Assembly: GCF_028745735.1 (NCBI RefSeq)
Contig: NZ_JAQZSM010000006.1
Coordinates: 62,001 to 126,000, forward strand
Source: Roseinatronobacter alkalisoli
GTDB lineage: Bacteria > Pseudomonadota > Alphaproteobacteria > Rhodobacterales > Rhodobacteraceae
DNA length: 64,000 nt
Direction of reading: 5' to 3'
The notes under the pieces: generated by a model
The model's input: only the letters and a program-made list of their open reading frames with translations
Databases searched by the model: none
Told to the model about the DNA's origin: nothing
Part shown: piece by piece, positions 27,622 to 37,155 of the stretch
How positions within the stretch are numbered: position 1 is the first letter of the stretch
Layout of the letters: the number at the start of each line of letters is the position of its first letter
Made by a program: the position numbers and the translations under genes

Positions 27622-28185
27622 TCAGTGCAGCCGGTCATTCGCTGCCTGAATGGCATTCTGGATCAATGCATCGCTGCGCGCTGCATCCATCTTCTTGGCA
27701 ATCAGGTCACCTGCGGCGGCAATCGAAATTGCTGTTGCCTGATCACGCACGTCGCGGATGGCAGCAGCTTCAGCCGATGCGATCTGATCTTCCGCAGCTT
27801 TCAGGCGGCGCGTGATGGACGATGCAATCTCAGCCTTGGCATTATCTGCCGCGATCTGTGCATCCGCCTTTGCCTTCTCGACGATGCGCGCGGCCTGTTC
27901 CTTGACCTCTGTGCGCTTCTTCTCGAATGACGCATGCAGATCCAGCGCTTCTTCACGCAGGCGGCGCGCATCTTCCAGTTCGGCCCGGATGGTGGCCGAA
28001 CGCTGGTCCAGCAGATCCGCCAGTTTGGCGGGAACCTTGAAATAGACCAGAATGCCAACGAAGATGATGAAGGCCATCAGCACAATCAGATCGGTGTTAT
28101 ACAACGAAAAGAAAGGCTTTCCTTCCACCGCAGCCAGCGCAGGGCTGGCCATAACCATGCAGGCCAATACAAGACGCATCATCAT
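27622..28185 (-). CDS. atpF: F0F1 ATP synthase subunit b
   Basis: The 187-residue protein has an N-terminal signal-like or first hydrophobic segment, a membrane helix (about 30-50, NTDLIVLMAFIIFVGILVYF) and a long charged coiled-coil stalk. It forms one half of the peripheral stator, with b' as its partner. It is last in the operon, with a four-base ATGA overlap with the b' gene. Confidence 0.95.
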   Translation of the reverse strand: MMMRLVLACMVMASPALAAVEGKPFFSLYNTDLIVLMAFIIFVGILVYFKVPAKLADLLDQRSATIRAELEDARRLREEALDLHASFEKKRTEVKEQAARIVEKAKADAQIAADNAKAEIASSITRRLKAAEDQIASAEAAAIRDVRDQATAISIAAAGDLIAKKMDAARSDALIQNAIQAANDRLH

Positions 28186-28700
28186 GCACCCCCTTTCAGC
28201 CGCGCGGAAACCGCCGCAGTTACACTGCGCGCGTCTGCTTTCACATCGAAAGCCGACAGGATTTCCTTGGTCACATCGTTTGACACATCCGACACCATGG
28301 CCATCGCATTGTCACGGATTTCCGTGATGCGCCGCTCTGACTCCGCAGACCGCGCTGCGATTTCTGCGTCAGCCTTGGCAAGTTGCACATCGAGTTCAGC
28401 CTGCATTTCTGCTTTCGCAGCATCGACAATGCGGTTTGCTTCCGTGCGGGCATCCGCGAGCGCCTGATTATAGGCGACCTCGGCTTCCTGGGCCTTCAGC
28501 TTAAAATCCTCGGCGGCGGCAATGTCACTGGTAATCGTGCCGCGACGATCCGCCAGAACGGCGGCGATACGCGGCAGGGCCACGCGCGACATGATGAAAT
28601 AGAGCACCACCATAGTCACCACGAGCCAGAAAATCTGGTTCGAGAAGGTGGTTAGGTCCAGTTGGGGCATTCCCGGCCCCGAAGTGGCAGCATCTGCCAT
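28182..28700 (-). CDS. atpF': F0F1 ATP synthase subunit b'
   Basis: The 172-residue protein has one membrane helix (about 20-42, FSNQIFWLVVTMVVLYFIMSR) and a long coiled coil (ADRRGTITSDIAAAEDFKLKAQEAE). Possession of separate b and b' genes is typical of phototrophic and related alphaproteobacteria; the gene is also called atpX or atpG. It overlaps atpF by four bases. Confidence 0.95.
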   Translation of the reverse strand: MADAATSGPGMPQLDLTTFSNQIFWLVVTMVVLYFIMSRVALPRIAAVLADRRGTITSDIAAAEDFKLKAQEAEVAYNQALADARTEANRIVDAAKAEMQAELDVQLAKADAEIAARSAESERRITEIRDNAMAMVSDVSNDVTKEILSAFDVKADARSVTAAVSARLKGGA

Positions 28701-28773
28701 GTCGTCCCCCTAAGCCCTGAATTGACCGAAGGGGCCGCACGGCCCCCCCGGAGGATAGATTATCGGGGTCAGA

Positions 28774-29010
28774 TCAGACAGCGAACATCAGCAGCAGAGC
28801 AACGAGGAACGAGAAGATCCCCAGCGCTTCTGCGAATGCGATGCCGATGAACAGCATGGCGGTCTGGCCAGCAGCAGCCGACGGGTTGCGCAATGCGCCC
28901 GACAGGAAGTTGCCTGCAATGTTGCCCACACCGATTGCGGCGCCGCCCATACCGATGGCGGTCAGACCAACACCGATGTACTTGCCCATTTCTGCGATAT
29001 CGCCTTCCAT
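28774..29010 (-). CDS. atpE: F0F1 ATP synthase subunit c
   Basis: The protein is 78 residues from [15 protein letters not shown] with two membrane helices, a polar loop RNPSAAAGQ (Arg41) and the proton-carrying Glu61 in GIAFAEALG. It forms the rotor ring. The start at 29010 follows AAGGAGA; the reading frame extends upstream to 29100 but without homology to subunit c. Confidence 0.97.
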   Translation of the reverse strand: MEGDIAEMGKYIGVGLTAIGMGGAAIGVGNIAGNFLSGALRNPSAAAGQTAMLFIGIAFAEALGIFSFLVALLLMFAV

Positions 29011-29074
29011 GTCGTATCTCCTTGAGTTTTGGAATTGGCTGGATTGGTATTCGACCTTTTGGCCCGCGGTGGTA

Positions 29075-29815
29075 TCAGTGCGACGGGTGCAATGCGTCAC
29101 GCAGGTAGACGCAGGTCAGAATGGTGAAAACATAGGCCTGGATGACTGCAACCAGCAGTTCCAGCGCGTAAAGCGCGGTCACGGCCAGCACCGGCACAAA
29201 GAAGATCGCCCCCAATGCGCTGGCGAAGCCCGCGAAAACCTTGGCCACGGCATGCCCTGCCATCATGGCGCCAGCCAGACGAATAGAATGGCTGATGGGG
29301 CGCGCAAAATACGAGATCAGCTCGATCAATGCCAGCACGGGGCGCAGCGCCAATGGTGCGGAACTGACCCAGAACAGGCCCAGAAACTTGGTACCGTTCA
29401 GAATGAAGCCCAGCGCAGTGACCGACAGAAACACCGTCAGCGCCAGCACAGCCGTCACCGCGATATGCGATGTGGTGGTAAAGGCGAACGGGATCAGGCC
29501 CAGTAGGTTCGCAAACAACACGAACATGAACAGCGTGAAGATATGTGGGAAGAAACGCACGGCATCATGACCGGCAACATCTTCGACCATCTTGTAGATG
29601 AAGCCATAGGCCATTTCCGCGGCCGATTGCCCCCGCGACGGAATGATCGCGCGCTTGCGTGCGCCCAGAACCATCAGCGCGGTCGCGGCAAGAACGGTCA
29701 GCGCCATCCACAGCGTGACATTGGTTGGTGTGTACCAGCTTACATCGCCGCCAAACAGTGCTTTGACCTCGAACTGGTCCATCGGCCTGATTGAGAGGCC
29801 ACCATTTTCATCCGC
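29075..29815 (-). CDS. atpB: F0F1 ATP synthase subunit a
   Basis: Read from a GTG at 29815 it gives 246 residues beginning M(V)[23 protein letters not shown], the usual alphaproteobacterial N-terminus. The key helix has the essential Arg in [14 protein letters not shown] prefer this GTG to the ATG eleven codons later because the residues between are conserved in type and the GTG overlaps the atpI stop (GTGGCGGATGA), giving translational coupling. It conducts protons to the c ring. Confidence 0.93.
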   Translation of the reverse strand, partial: ADENGGLSIRPMDQFEVKALFGGDVSWYTPTNVTLWMALTVLAATALMVLGARKRAIIPSRGQSAAEMAYGFIYKMVEDVAGHDAVRFFPHIFTLFMFVLFANLLGLIPFAFTTTSHIAVTAVLALTVFLSVTALGFILNGTKFLGLFWVSSAPLALRPVLALIELISYFARPISHSIRLAGAMMAGHAVAKVFAGFASALGAIFFVPVLAVTALYALELLVAVIQAYVFTILTCVYLRDALHPSH

Positions 29816-30161
29816 CACTGGTCTTGTCCCCTTTTTTCGCACCCGTATCATGCGGGGCCGTATTTTCCGCCTGCGCCTGCAGCGCGCGCGCCGAACGCAA
29901 CATAGTTTTCACGCCGGCCGCAAAGCCCAACAAAGTAAACAGCACCAGCAGGAAAGGTCGGGTGTCCAACAGAACATCCAGCCCGTAGCCAATGCCCGCA
30001 CCGATGCCAAGCCCTGACACCAGTTCGATCACCATGCGCCAGCCCACCTGGGCCATTGAATGGTGATCCTGCGTCGCCCTTGGCGGGTTTATCGCGGCTT
30101 TGGCCTTGGCGATCCGATCTTCAAGGGCCTTCAGCCGCTCCAATTCGTCACGCTGTGCCAT
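29808..30161 (-). CDS. atpI: ATP synthase assembly protein AtpI/AtpZ
   Basis: The protein is 117 residues from [22 protein letters not shown] (ATG at 30161, GGAGG nine bases upstream; a further Met at 30182 is possible). It has a charged N-terminal helix and two membrane helices (about 45-70 and 75-95). It assists assembly of the c ring and possibly Mg2+ supply. It is first in the F0 operon; the F1 genes are not in the window. Confidence 0.88.
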   Translation of the reverse strand: MAQRDELERLKALEDRIAKAKAAINPPRATQDHHSMAQVGWRMVIELVSGLGIGAGIGYGLDVLLDTRPFLLVLFTLLGFAAGVKTMLRSARALQAQAENTAPHDTGAKKGDKTSGG

Positions 30162-30377
30162 GCCTGCCACCTCCGGCTGCAAGTTGGGCGGAAACTAGGC
30201 AGCAGCGGGCACAGAGTCAAGCACCTAAAACGGGGCGATCATGATTTTAAGTTACTGATAATGTTGATTAAAAATATTCAGGCGATACAACGCCCGTACA
30301 TGCGGACCGAATTCGCGCCAAATCGCATATTCAACCATATAGTTGACCTTTTCGCGTTAGCGCGTGACAAGGGCTGT

Positions 30378-30728
30378 ATGACTCATGCCCCCGCCCCATC
30401 GCTGGATCAGGTCTTCATGGCCCTGGCAGACCCGACACGGCGGGCCATTCTGGCCATGCTTCTGGAAGACGACATGGCCGTGACCGATGTGGCCCACCCG
30501 TTCGATATGTCACTTGCGGCCATTTCCAAGCATCTGGGCATATTAGCCGGGGCGGGTCTGATCAGTCAGGAAAAGCGCGGGCGCGTCAAATGGTGCAAAC
30601 TGGAACCCGACGCCCTGCGCGAGGCCAGCATCTGGATGCAGGCGTTCGGCCAGTTTGAAGCGGTCAATCTGGATGCGTTTGAACGGTTTCTGGCGCAGGA
30701 ATTGCAAACCCCGGTGCCGGACGCGTAA
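30378..30728 (+). CDS. ArsR/SmtB-family winged-helix regulator
   Basis: The ATG at 30378 gives 116 residues. The DNA-binding core reads LADPTRRAILAMLLEDDMAVTDVAHPF, SLAAISKHLGILAGAGLISQEKRGRVKWCKL, the standard ArsR fold with the ADPTRR signature. No paired metal-binding cysteines are visible, so it is more like the SRPBCC-associated, non-metal subgroup. It is divergent from atpI. The expected partner gene is not adjacent. Confidence 0.87.
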   Translation: MTHAPAPSLDQVFMALADPTRRAILAMLLEDDMAVTDVAHPFDMSLAAISKHLGILAGAGLISQEKRGRVKWCKLEPDALREASIWMQAFGQFEAVNLDAFERFLAQELQTPVPDA

Positions 30729-30782
30729 GCGACAGACCGCAGCGGGAGTATGATCACATCAGAAGGGACCGCAAGGCTGGTT

Positions 30783-30848
30783 GAAGTTGGCCTGAAGGGG
30801 ACGTTGGTGCCTGGATCAAGCCCGCGCCTTTGAATGTCCCCTTCAGCC
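30783..30848. repeat. Fragment related to the interspersed repeat with internal inverted repeat
   Basis: TTGGCCTGAAGGGGACGTTGG (about 30786-30806) matches the head of the repeat copy at 59277-59300 almost exactly. An inverted counterpart, GAATGTCCCCTTCAGCCCA, follows about 30 bases later, so the pair could fold into a hairpin. It lies between the stop of the ArsR gene and the 3' end of the Anbu gene. Confidence 0.5.
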
Positions 30849-30906
30849 CATGAGCCCCACCCACACACCGGATATCCCGCCCGGATCATTCCTTATTCAC
30901 GCAAGA

Positions 30907-31629
30907 TCAGCCGATCCGGGCGAATGCGTCGCGCAGTGCCTGTGACCATGCGGCGGACATGGCGGCGAAATCCTCGTCATTGGCCTCGATGCGGCGGTGT
31001 TCGCTGACGCGCAACGCATCCGTTTCAATAATGGCCATATCCAGCGGCATCCCCACGCTCAGGTTGGAACGCAGTGTTGAATCCATCGACAACAGCACGG
31101 CCTTGCGGGCCTCTTCCAGGGGGGTGTCGGCGGTAATTACGCGGTCCAGAATGGGTTTTCCGTATTTATGCTCGCCTATCTGCAGATAGGGCGTGTCATC
31201 CGTGGCTTCGATGAAATTGCCTTCGGGATAGATCAGGAACAGACGCATGCGCCCGCCCCGGCGCTGGCCGGCCACAATCATGGATGCCGTTGCCGCCTGA
31301 TTCATCCGGTCCATCCGCGCCTTGGTTTCGGCAGTCACATGCGACAGCATTTCACCGGTAATCGTGGCAACATCCAGCATGCTTTCGGCCCGCATGATGG
31401 AGGTTTGCGGCGTCGCTTCGGGGTCATCAACAGCTTCGCCCAGACGTGCCAGCGTGGTCTGGGTGACCGACAGATTGCCTGCGGTCATCATGACGATCAC
31501 ACGTTCACCGGGTTCTTCGAACGTAAACATCTTCCGATAGACGGAAATATTGTCCAGACCCGCATTCGTGCGCGTGTCCGACAGCAAAACCAATCCCGCC
31601 TTCAGCAGCAGCCCCACGCAATATGTCAT
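30907..31629 (-). CDS. Anbu-type proteasome-like peptidase
   Basis: The 240-residue protein begins MTYCVGLLLKAG: removing Met exposes Thr2, the expected nucleophile of a proteasome-fold hydrolase. Asp18 (SDTRTN) and Lys33 (YRKM) sit where proteasome beta subunits have Asp17 and Lys33. The family (Anbu, the 'ancestral beta subunit') forms open helical or ring-like assemblies. Its substrates are unknown. Its identity is supported by the three genes upstream on the same strand, which are the standard Anbu companions. Confidence 0.93.
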   Translation of the reverse strand: MTYCVGLLLKAGLVLLSDTRTNAGLDNISVYRKMFTFEEPGERVIVMMTAGNLSVTQTTLARLGEAVDDPEATPQTSIMRAESMLDVATITGEMLSHVTAETKARMDRMNQAATASMIVAGQRRGGRMRLFLIYPEGNFIEATDDTPYLQIGEHKYGKPILDRVITADTPLEEARKAVLLSMDSTLRSNLSVGMPLDMAIIETDALRVSEHRRIEANDEDFAAMSAAWSQALRDAFARIG

Positions 31630-31690
31630 CGCGCCTTTCCAAATAAACCAGCCCGCAAGTGTTAACGCCCTGCCGGTGGGGCCGCAAGGG

Positions 31691-32509
31691 TCATTGCTGC
31701 TGGGCTTCGATCACAACTGTCACGTCCAGCACTTCGGCACCGCCGCCCAGCACAAGCCCGCGCAAAGGCGCGGCATTCTGCGCATCAAGCCCCGAGCCAA
31801 GCCGGATATATTGATCATTCGGGCAGCATTTATTCGACGCGTCGAAGCCCACCCATCCCAATCCTTCAATGTAGATCTCCGCCCAGGCATGGCTGGCTTC
31901 ATGCGCACTGCCATCTTCGGTCGCATTCAGATAGCCACTGACATAGCGGGCGGGAAAATCGGCCAGATGCGCACAGGAAATCAACACCTGCGTATGATCC
32001 TGGCACACGCCCGCACCCGCATTCATGGCCTCGGCGGCGGTGGTATGGGCATGGGTTGCACCGGGGCGGTAAGGCAGTGCTTCCGACACGGCGGCCGCCA
32101 GCAGATGCGCGTGTTCCAGTGCGCTTGCCGATGCCGCATCGCGCAATGTGTCCTGCACCAGATCCACAATCGCGCGGTTCGGTTCGGTCCGCACAGTGTT
32201 GCGCAAATAGGCACGCGGCGGCACACGTTCCCTGTGCCCGCGCAAAACACCTGCGGTATCAATGGTTTCGATTGTGCCACTGACCGTGATTTCAATATGC
32301 TCCACCCGCTTTCGCAGTGAAATGGTCTGGATATAATCGCCTGCCCCGTCACGAAACGCCTCTCCCATCACGGCGTCGGGCACATCCACCGACCAGTTGA
32401 TCACCTTCTGGCTGTCGCATTTCGCAGGTGTCAGGCGCAGGCTTTGGATGATGCCTGCCACGGGACTGGCAAAATCATAGCGGGTTTTATGAAAAACCTT
32501 CAAAATCAT
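31691..32509 (-). CDS. Transglutaminase-like cysteine protease/amidase of the Anbu cluster
   Basis: The 272-residue protein has a beta-sandwich N-terminal domain (about 1-100, typical YDFASPVAGIIQSLRLTP start) and a transglutaminase core with Cys169 (GVCQDHT), His207 (ASHAWAE) and Asp223 (FDASN), a complete catalytic triad. Predicted to cleave or transfer amide bonds, perhaps in modified peptides. It overlaps the alpha-E gene by four bases (ATGA). Confidence 0.93.
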   Translation of the reverse strand: MILKVFHKTRYDFASPVAGIIQSLRLTPAKCDSQKVINWSVDVPDAVMGEAFRDGAGDYIQTISLRKRVEHIEITVSGTIETIDTAGVLRGHRERVPPRAYLRNTVRTEPNRAIVDLVQDTLRDAASASALEHAHLLAAAVSEALPYRPGATHAHTTAAEAMNAGAGVCQDHTQVLISCAHLADFPARYVSGYLNATEDGSAHEASHAWAEIYIEGLGWVGFDASNKCCPNDQYIRLGSGLDAQNAAPLRGLVLGGGAEVLDVTVVIEAQQQ

Positions 32510-33459
32510 CGCGCTTCCCCCGTCAGATACTGGTCATGGATCGCCTGTGCCAGCCCGCCGTTTACATTGATCATGCGCGTCAGGAATTCATGCAGCCCTT
32601 CATCAAATACATCGTCGATATGCGCCTCTGCCAGTTCACCCAACAGCGTGCGGGCACCTTCCTGCGCCGGGGTGGACCGCCCATAGACACGCGCCAACTG
32701 GTCCAGGTGTTCATTCGCCTGCGCATAGCATGACAGCAGCGAACGCGGAAATTTCGGGTTCAGCAGCAGGAAATGTGCAATCTGAACAGATGTCAGTTCC
32801 CCCCCATAGGCCCAGTTATAGGCCCTGTGGGCAGACAAGGCGCGCAGCAGCGTGGTCCATTGGTAATTGTCCAGCCCCGACCCGACATAGGCAACCGACG
32901 GCAGCAGCACATAATATTTCACATCCAGCAGCCGCGCGGTGTTATCCGCACGTTCCACCGCATAGCCCAGATTCATGAAATTATAGCCGTCAATGCGCAA
33001 TTGGGTCGATTCAATCGCGCCACGGATCAGCGAACTGGTGCGGATGGTCCAGTCTGTCAGATCGGGGATCGACAGTTTCGACCGCTCCGTCCGCTGCATG
33101 GCCATCAGTTCCTGATAGCTGGTGTTGATCGCATCCCAGACCTGACTTGTCAGCGCCGTGCGCACAATGCGCGCATTTTCCCGCGCGGACCGGATGCAGC
33201 TTGCCACGGATGACGGGTTTTCCATGTCGAAAAACAGGAAGCTTTCAACATTGCGCTGCACGATTTCACCGTATTTATCGGTAAAGGACTGCAACACCCC
33301 CTTACTTTGCAGAATGGCGCCCCATTCATTGCGATAGCCCCCGCCGGTATTGGGCAGAAGCGCATTGCGAAACCCCATATCCAGCAGGCGGGCAGTGGTT
33401 TCAGAACGTTCCAGAAAACGGGTCATCCAGAACAGATTCGCGGCTGTACGGCTTAGCAT
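32506..33459 (-). CDS. Alpha-E domain protein of the Anbu cluster
   Basis: The 317-residue, almost wholly helical protein starts with MLSRTAANLFWMTRFLERSE, the standard alpha-E opening, and contains conserved RADNTARLLDVKYY and YNWAYGG segments. Biochemical activity is unknown; genome analyses place it with ATP-grasp and transglutaminase proteins in a predicted peptide-synthesis or modification system. It begins one base after the ATP-grasp stop and overlaps the transglutaminase start. Confidence 0.92.
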   Translation of the reverse strand: MLSRTAANLFWMTRFLERSETTARLLDMGFRNALLPNTGGGYRNEWGAILQSKGVLQSFTDKYGEIVQRNVESFLFFDMENPSSVASCIRSARENARIVRTALTSQVWDAINTSYQELMAMQRTERSKLSIPDLTDWTIRTSSLIRGAIESTQLRIDGYNFMNLGYAVERADNTARLLDVKYYVLLPSVAYVGSGLDNYQWTTLLRALSAHRAYNWAYGGELTSVQIAHFLLLNPKFPRSLLSCYAQANEHLDQLARVYGRSTPAQEGARTLLGELAEAHIDDVFDEGLHEFLTRMINVNGGLAQAIHDQYLTGEAR

Positions 33460-33460
33460 G

Positions 33461-34879
33461 TCATTCCTCCGCGATAACCCAGGTGTCCTTGACGCCGCCG
33501 CCCTGACTGGAATTCACCACCAGCGACCCATCGGTCAGGGCAACGCGCGTCAACGCACCGGGAACCAGTTCGACATCGCGCCCGACAAGGCAATAGGGCC
33601 GCAGATCAACATGGCGTGGCGCGATACCTTCATCCACGAAAGTCGGGCATGTAGACAGCGCAAGCGTTGGCTGGGCGATGTAATTCGACGGGTTTTCAGC
33701 CACTTTTGCCGCGAATGCTTCAACCGTCGCGCGGTCGGAAGCGGGGCCGACCAGCATGCCATAGCCGCCCGAGCCATGTACTTCCTTGACCACCAGTTCC
33801 CCGATATTTTCCAGCACATATTTCAGATCATCCGATTTGGCGCATTGCCATGTCGGCACATTGTCCAGAATAGGTGTTTCCCCAAGATAGAAGCGCACCA
33901 TTTCAGGTACGTAGGTATATATCGCCTTGTCATCGGCCACGCCCGCACCGGGGGCGGAACAGATTGTCACCCCGCCAGAGCGATAGACATTCATCAGCCC
34001 CGGCACGCCCAGCGTGGAATCTGGGCGGAAACACAACGGGTCAAGGAAAGCATCATCAATACGGCGATAAATGACATCCACCTTGCGCGGCCCTTCGGTC
34101 GTGCGCATCCAGCAGAAATCCCCTTCGACGAACAGATCCTGCCCTTCGACCAGTTCAATCCCCATCAGATCCGCCAGAAAGGAATGTTCATAATAGGCCG
34201 AATTGAAATGCCCCGGCGTCAGCAGCACCACACAAGGGTCACGGTCGCATTTCGCGGGCGCGACAGATGCTAGGGTGCGCTTCAGCAGCCGTGCATAGCC
34301 ATCAACTGGCGCCACGCGGTTTTCCTGAAACAGATGCGGGAACATGCGCATCATGACTTCGCGGTTTTCCAGCATATAGGACACACCCGAAGGGGTGCGG
34401 CAGTTGTCTTCCAGAACATAGAACTGCTCGGCCCCTGTGCGCACCAGATCAATGCCCACGATATGGCTGAAAATTCCCAAGGGCGGGCGGAACCCGGCCA
34501 CGGCAATTTCATAGGCATCATTTCGGTAAACCAGATCAGCGGGGATCAGTCCTGCGCGGACAATCTCGCCCCGGTCATAGACATCGGACAGGAATGCATT
34601 CAACGCGCGGGCACGTTGCTTGATGCCGCGTTCCAGCTTGCGCCATTCCTGCGCCGTGAATACGCGCGGAAACATGTCAAACGGGATCAGCCTGTCGGGG
34701 TCGCCCCCTTCGCCATAAACCGCGAAGGTAATGCCATAGCGGCGAAACAGGTCTTCGGCCTCTGCCTGTTTCAGGGCGCGGAATTCGGCGGGCATGTTCT
34801 GATACCAGCCTTCCAGCATTTGATAAGGTGCCCGTAACCCGTCTGACGCATACATTTCATTGAAAAAACTGGCCACCAT
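33461..34879 (-). CDS. Circularly permuted ATP-grasp protein of the Anbu cluster
   Basis: The 472-residue protein begins FFNEMYASDGLRAPYQMLEGW and carries the type-2 circularly permuted ATP-grasp elements: VYGEGGDPDRLIPFD, FRPPLGIFSHIVGIDLVR, VLEDNCRTPSGVSYMLENRE, a HGSGGYGMLVG glycine loop and the LRPYCLVGRDV end. It would catalyse an ATP-dependent carboxylate-amine ligation, plausibly making a short peptide or adding residues to a protein. It is first in the operon ATP-grasp, alpha-E, transglutaminase, Anbu. The gap 34880-34998 upstream shows no clear feature. Confidence 0.92.
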   Translation of the reverse strand: MVASFFNEMYASDGLRAPYQMLEGWYQNMPAEFRALKQAEAEDLFRRYGITFAVYGEGGDPDRLIPFDMFPRVFTAQEWRKLERGIKQRARALNAFLSDVYDRGEIVRAGLIPADLVYRNDAYEIAVAGFRPPLGIFSHIVGIDLVRTGAEQFYVLEDNCRTPSGVSYMLENREVMMRMFPHLFQENRVAPVDGYARLLKRTLASVAPAKCDRDPCVVLLTPGHFNSAYYEHSFLADLMGIELVEGQDLFVEGDFCWMRTTEGPRKVDVIYRRIDDAFLDPLCFRPDSTLGVPGLMNVYRSGGVTICSAPGAGVADDKAIYTYVPEMVRFYLGETPILDNVPTWQCAKSDDLKYVLENIGELVVKEVHGSGGYGMLVGPASDRATVEAFAAKVAENPSNYIAQPTLALSTCPTFVDEGIAPRHVDLRPYCLVGRDVELVPGALTRVALTDGSLVVNSSQGGGVKDTWVIAEE

Positions 34880-34998
34880 CGCGCGCGAACTCCGTTATTT
34901 TCAGCCATCAAAGCAGGTCTGTGCCGAAAGTAAAGACCACCGCAAGCCACTGCCCAAATTATAGGCGCAAATGCGGTTGATCTTTTAGCACAGCAGTT

Positions 34999-37035
34999 TC
35001 AGGACGGATGCGCGCGGGCCTGCCGGGCATTCAGCCAGTTTATCGACAGCAGCACCAACAGCACCCCCGCACCGGCCACCTCCACAGTGAAGGATGGCCA
35101 GAACAGCGCAACCACCGCAGGCAGGGCAAGCAGACGCGAGAGCGCATCCATCCGCCCGAACAGATACCCTTCGATTGCGCTGGCAAAGGCCACCAGTCCC
35201 AGTATCGCAGTGAACCCTGTCCAAAGCACATGTGGCAGCGGCCCACCATAGATGATTTCGGGATTGAACACCATGAACAGCGGAATCAGATACAGGCCCT
35301 TGGCGAATTTCCACGCCTGCATGGATGTTTCCATGGGTTTGGCCCCGGCCACAGCGGCACCGGCAAAACCCGCAAGAGCAACTGGCGGTGTCACGTTACT
35401 GTCCTGACTATACCAGAACACCACCAGATGCGCGATCAGCAGCGGAATGCCGAATTCATTGTGCAACGCCGGGCCAACCAGCACGATCAGCACGATATAG
35501 CTGGCCGTGACCGGCAACCCCAACCCCAGCACCAGCGATGCAATCAGCACCAGCCCCAGCGCCAGCACGATGTTGCCACCCGAAAGTGCCACCATCATGG
35601 AACTGAATTTCAGCCCCAGCCCGGTCAGCCCGACAACCCCAACGATGATACCTGCAACCGCGCAGGCAATCGACACCGCAACTGCATTGCGCGCGCCCAG
35701 TTCCAGCGATTCAAATATCATGCGCAGCCCGCGCATGACCGACGCCAGCACCCTTTCGCGCGTGACCGGCCCATCGGCCATTACCGCCCAGGCCCCGCGC
35801 AGCCCCGCAACGCCCACCACCGACAATATGGCCCAGAACCCCACCCGCATGGGCGATATATTGTTGACCAGCAGCACCACCAGCAGCACCAGCGGCACAA
35901 TGAATTGCCACCCCGCCGCCAGAACATGGCGCACAATGGGCAATTCTGCCGCCGACATCCCCGTCATGCCCTGTTTCATCGCCACGATATGCACGAACAG
36001 ATATACCGTGCCCAGATACAGGATTGCCGGAAAGATCGACACAAGAACAATGTCGATATAGGGAACCTGCGTATATTCGGAAATCAGGAACGCCCCTGCC
36101 CCCATCAAGGGCGGCGTGATCTGCCCGCCAGTGGATGCGGCGGCTTCAATGCCCCCCGCCTGTTTTGGCTTATAGCCCAGGCGTTTCATCAGCGGGATGG
36201 TGAAGGCCCCGGTTGTCACCACATTGGCGATGGCCGAGCCAGAAATTGACCCCATCCCCGCCGAAGCCAGCACCGCCGCTTTCGCAGGTCCGCCCGGCTT
36301 GCGCCCTGTTGCCGCAAAAGCAAGATCAATGAAGAACTTGCCCGCGCCGGTCTTTTCCAGAAAGGCCCCGAACAACACGAACATGAACACGAATGTCGCG
36401 GCCACGCCCAGCGGCAGGCCGAATATCCCTTCCTGCCCCAGATACAACTGCCCCACCAGCCGGTCCACATTCGCGCCGCGATGCGACAGGATACCCGGCA
36501 TCCATTCGCCCACCTGCGGCAAAGCCCCGCGCGGCCCCGCCAGCGCATAGATGATGGCCAATGCGCCGATGATGGTCATGCCCAGCCCTACTGCGCGGCG
36601 GCTGGCTTCCAGCACCGCGATGATGCAGATAATACCCACGGTGATGTCTGTTGCGGTCCACCAGCCGGCGCGCGCGATGATATCATCCAGATACCAGATG
36701 ATATAGAACCCGCTGATGAAGGCCGCAGTCAGAAAGCCCGCATCGATGACCCAGCCCAAGGCCCCGCGCGCGCGCGTCTGTCCGAACACCGGAAAGATCA
36801 GGAAGGCCAGAAACAACACAAAGCCCAGATGCGCAGTGCGCTGATAGAACAGGCCCAGCGGCTGAATGCCGGCAGTGTATAGCTGAAACAGCGACAGCAT
36901 GATCGCCACAACCGTGATCAGCCACAGTACCGGTCGCGGCTGATACGCATCAGCAGATCGCAGGTTTGACGGAATGACCCCGCCTTCCACCCGGTCAGGT
37001 TGCATGGTGTCGGGAGTATTCAAGTGTGATGCCAT
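34999..37035 (-). CDS. TRAP transporter fused permease (DctQM fusion, TAXI type)
   Basis: The protein has about 678 residues with many membrane helices. The first four correspond to the small DctQ-like subunit and the rest to the DctM-like transporter (GFLEKTGAGKFFIDLAFA, GSISGSAIANVVTTGAFTIPLMKRLGY, the hallmark SGSAIANV motif, and GLGLPVTASYIVL). It moves a small carboxylate or amino acid with Na+ or H+. I use the ATG at 37035 (MASHLNTP); no start has a strong ribosome site and 37005 or 37101 are alternatives. It works with the DUF1850 and TAXI genes upstream. Confidence 0.9.
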   Translation of the reverse strand: MASHLNTPDTMQPDRVEGGVIPSNLRSADAYQPRPVLWLITVVAIMLSLFQLYTAGIQPLGLFYQRTAHLGFVLFLAFLIFPVFGQTRARGALGWVIDAGFLTAAFISGFYIIWYLDDIIARAGWWTATDITVGIICIIAVLEASRRAVGLGMTIIGALAIIYALAGPRGALPQVGEWMPGILSHRGANVDRLVGQLYLGQEGIFGLPLGVAATFVFMFVLFGAFLEKTGAGKFFIDLAFAATGRKPGGPAKAAVLASAGMGSISGSAIANVVTTGAFTIPLMKRLGYKPKQAGGIEAAASTGGQITPPLMGAGAFLISEYTQVPYIDIVLVSIFPAILYLGTVYLFVHIVAMKQGMTGMSAAELPIVRHVLAAGWQFIVPLVLLVVLLVNNISPMRVGFWAILSVVGVAGLRGAWAVMADGPVTRERVLASVMRGLRMIFESLELGARNAVAVSIACAVAGIIVGVVGLTGLGLKFSSMMVALSGGNIVLALGLVLIASLVLGLGLPVTASYIVLIVLVGPALHNEFGIPLLIAHLVVFWYSQDSNVTPPVALAGFAGAAVAGAKPMETSMQAWKFAKGLYLIPLFMVFNPEIIYGGPLPHVLWTGFTAILGLVAFASAIEGYLFGRMDALSRLLALPAVVALFWPSFTVEVAGAGVLLVLLSINWLNARQARAHPS

Positions 37036-37155
37036 CGGGGCTGCCCTGTCACTGGTGCATGTTGCGCGGAAGTGGGAACCGGTCCTGCGCTTTTGGGACA
37101 TGCGTTATCAGAAGGTTCAAAGGAAGATGCACGAAGGTGAATGAACGCGCATCCA

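Noticed and set aside
35008-36249. 413-residue plus-strand frame, His/Gln/Arg/Pro-rich, opposite the TRAP permease
   Set aside because: Low-complexity antisense shadow of the membrane-protein gene.
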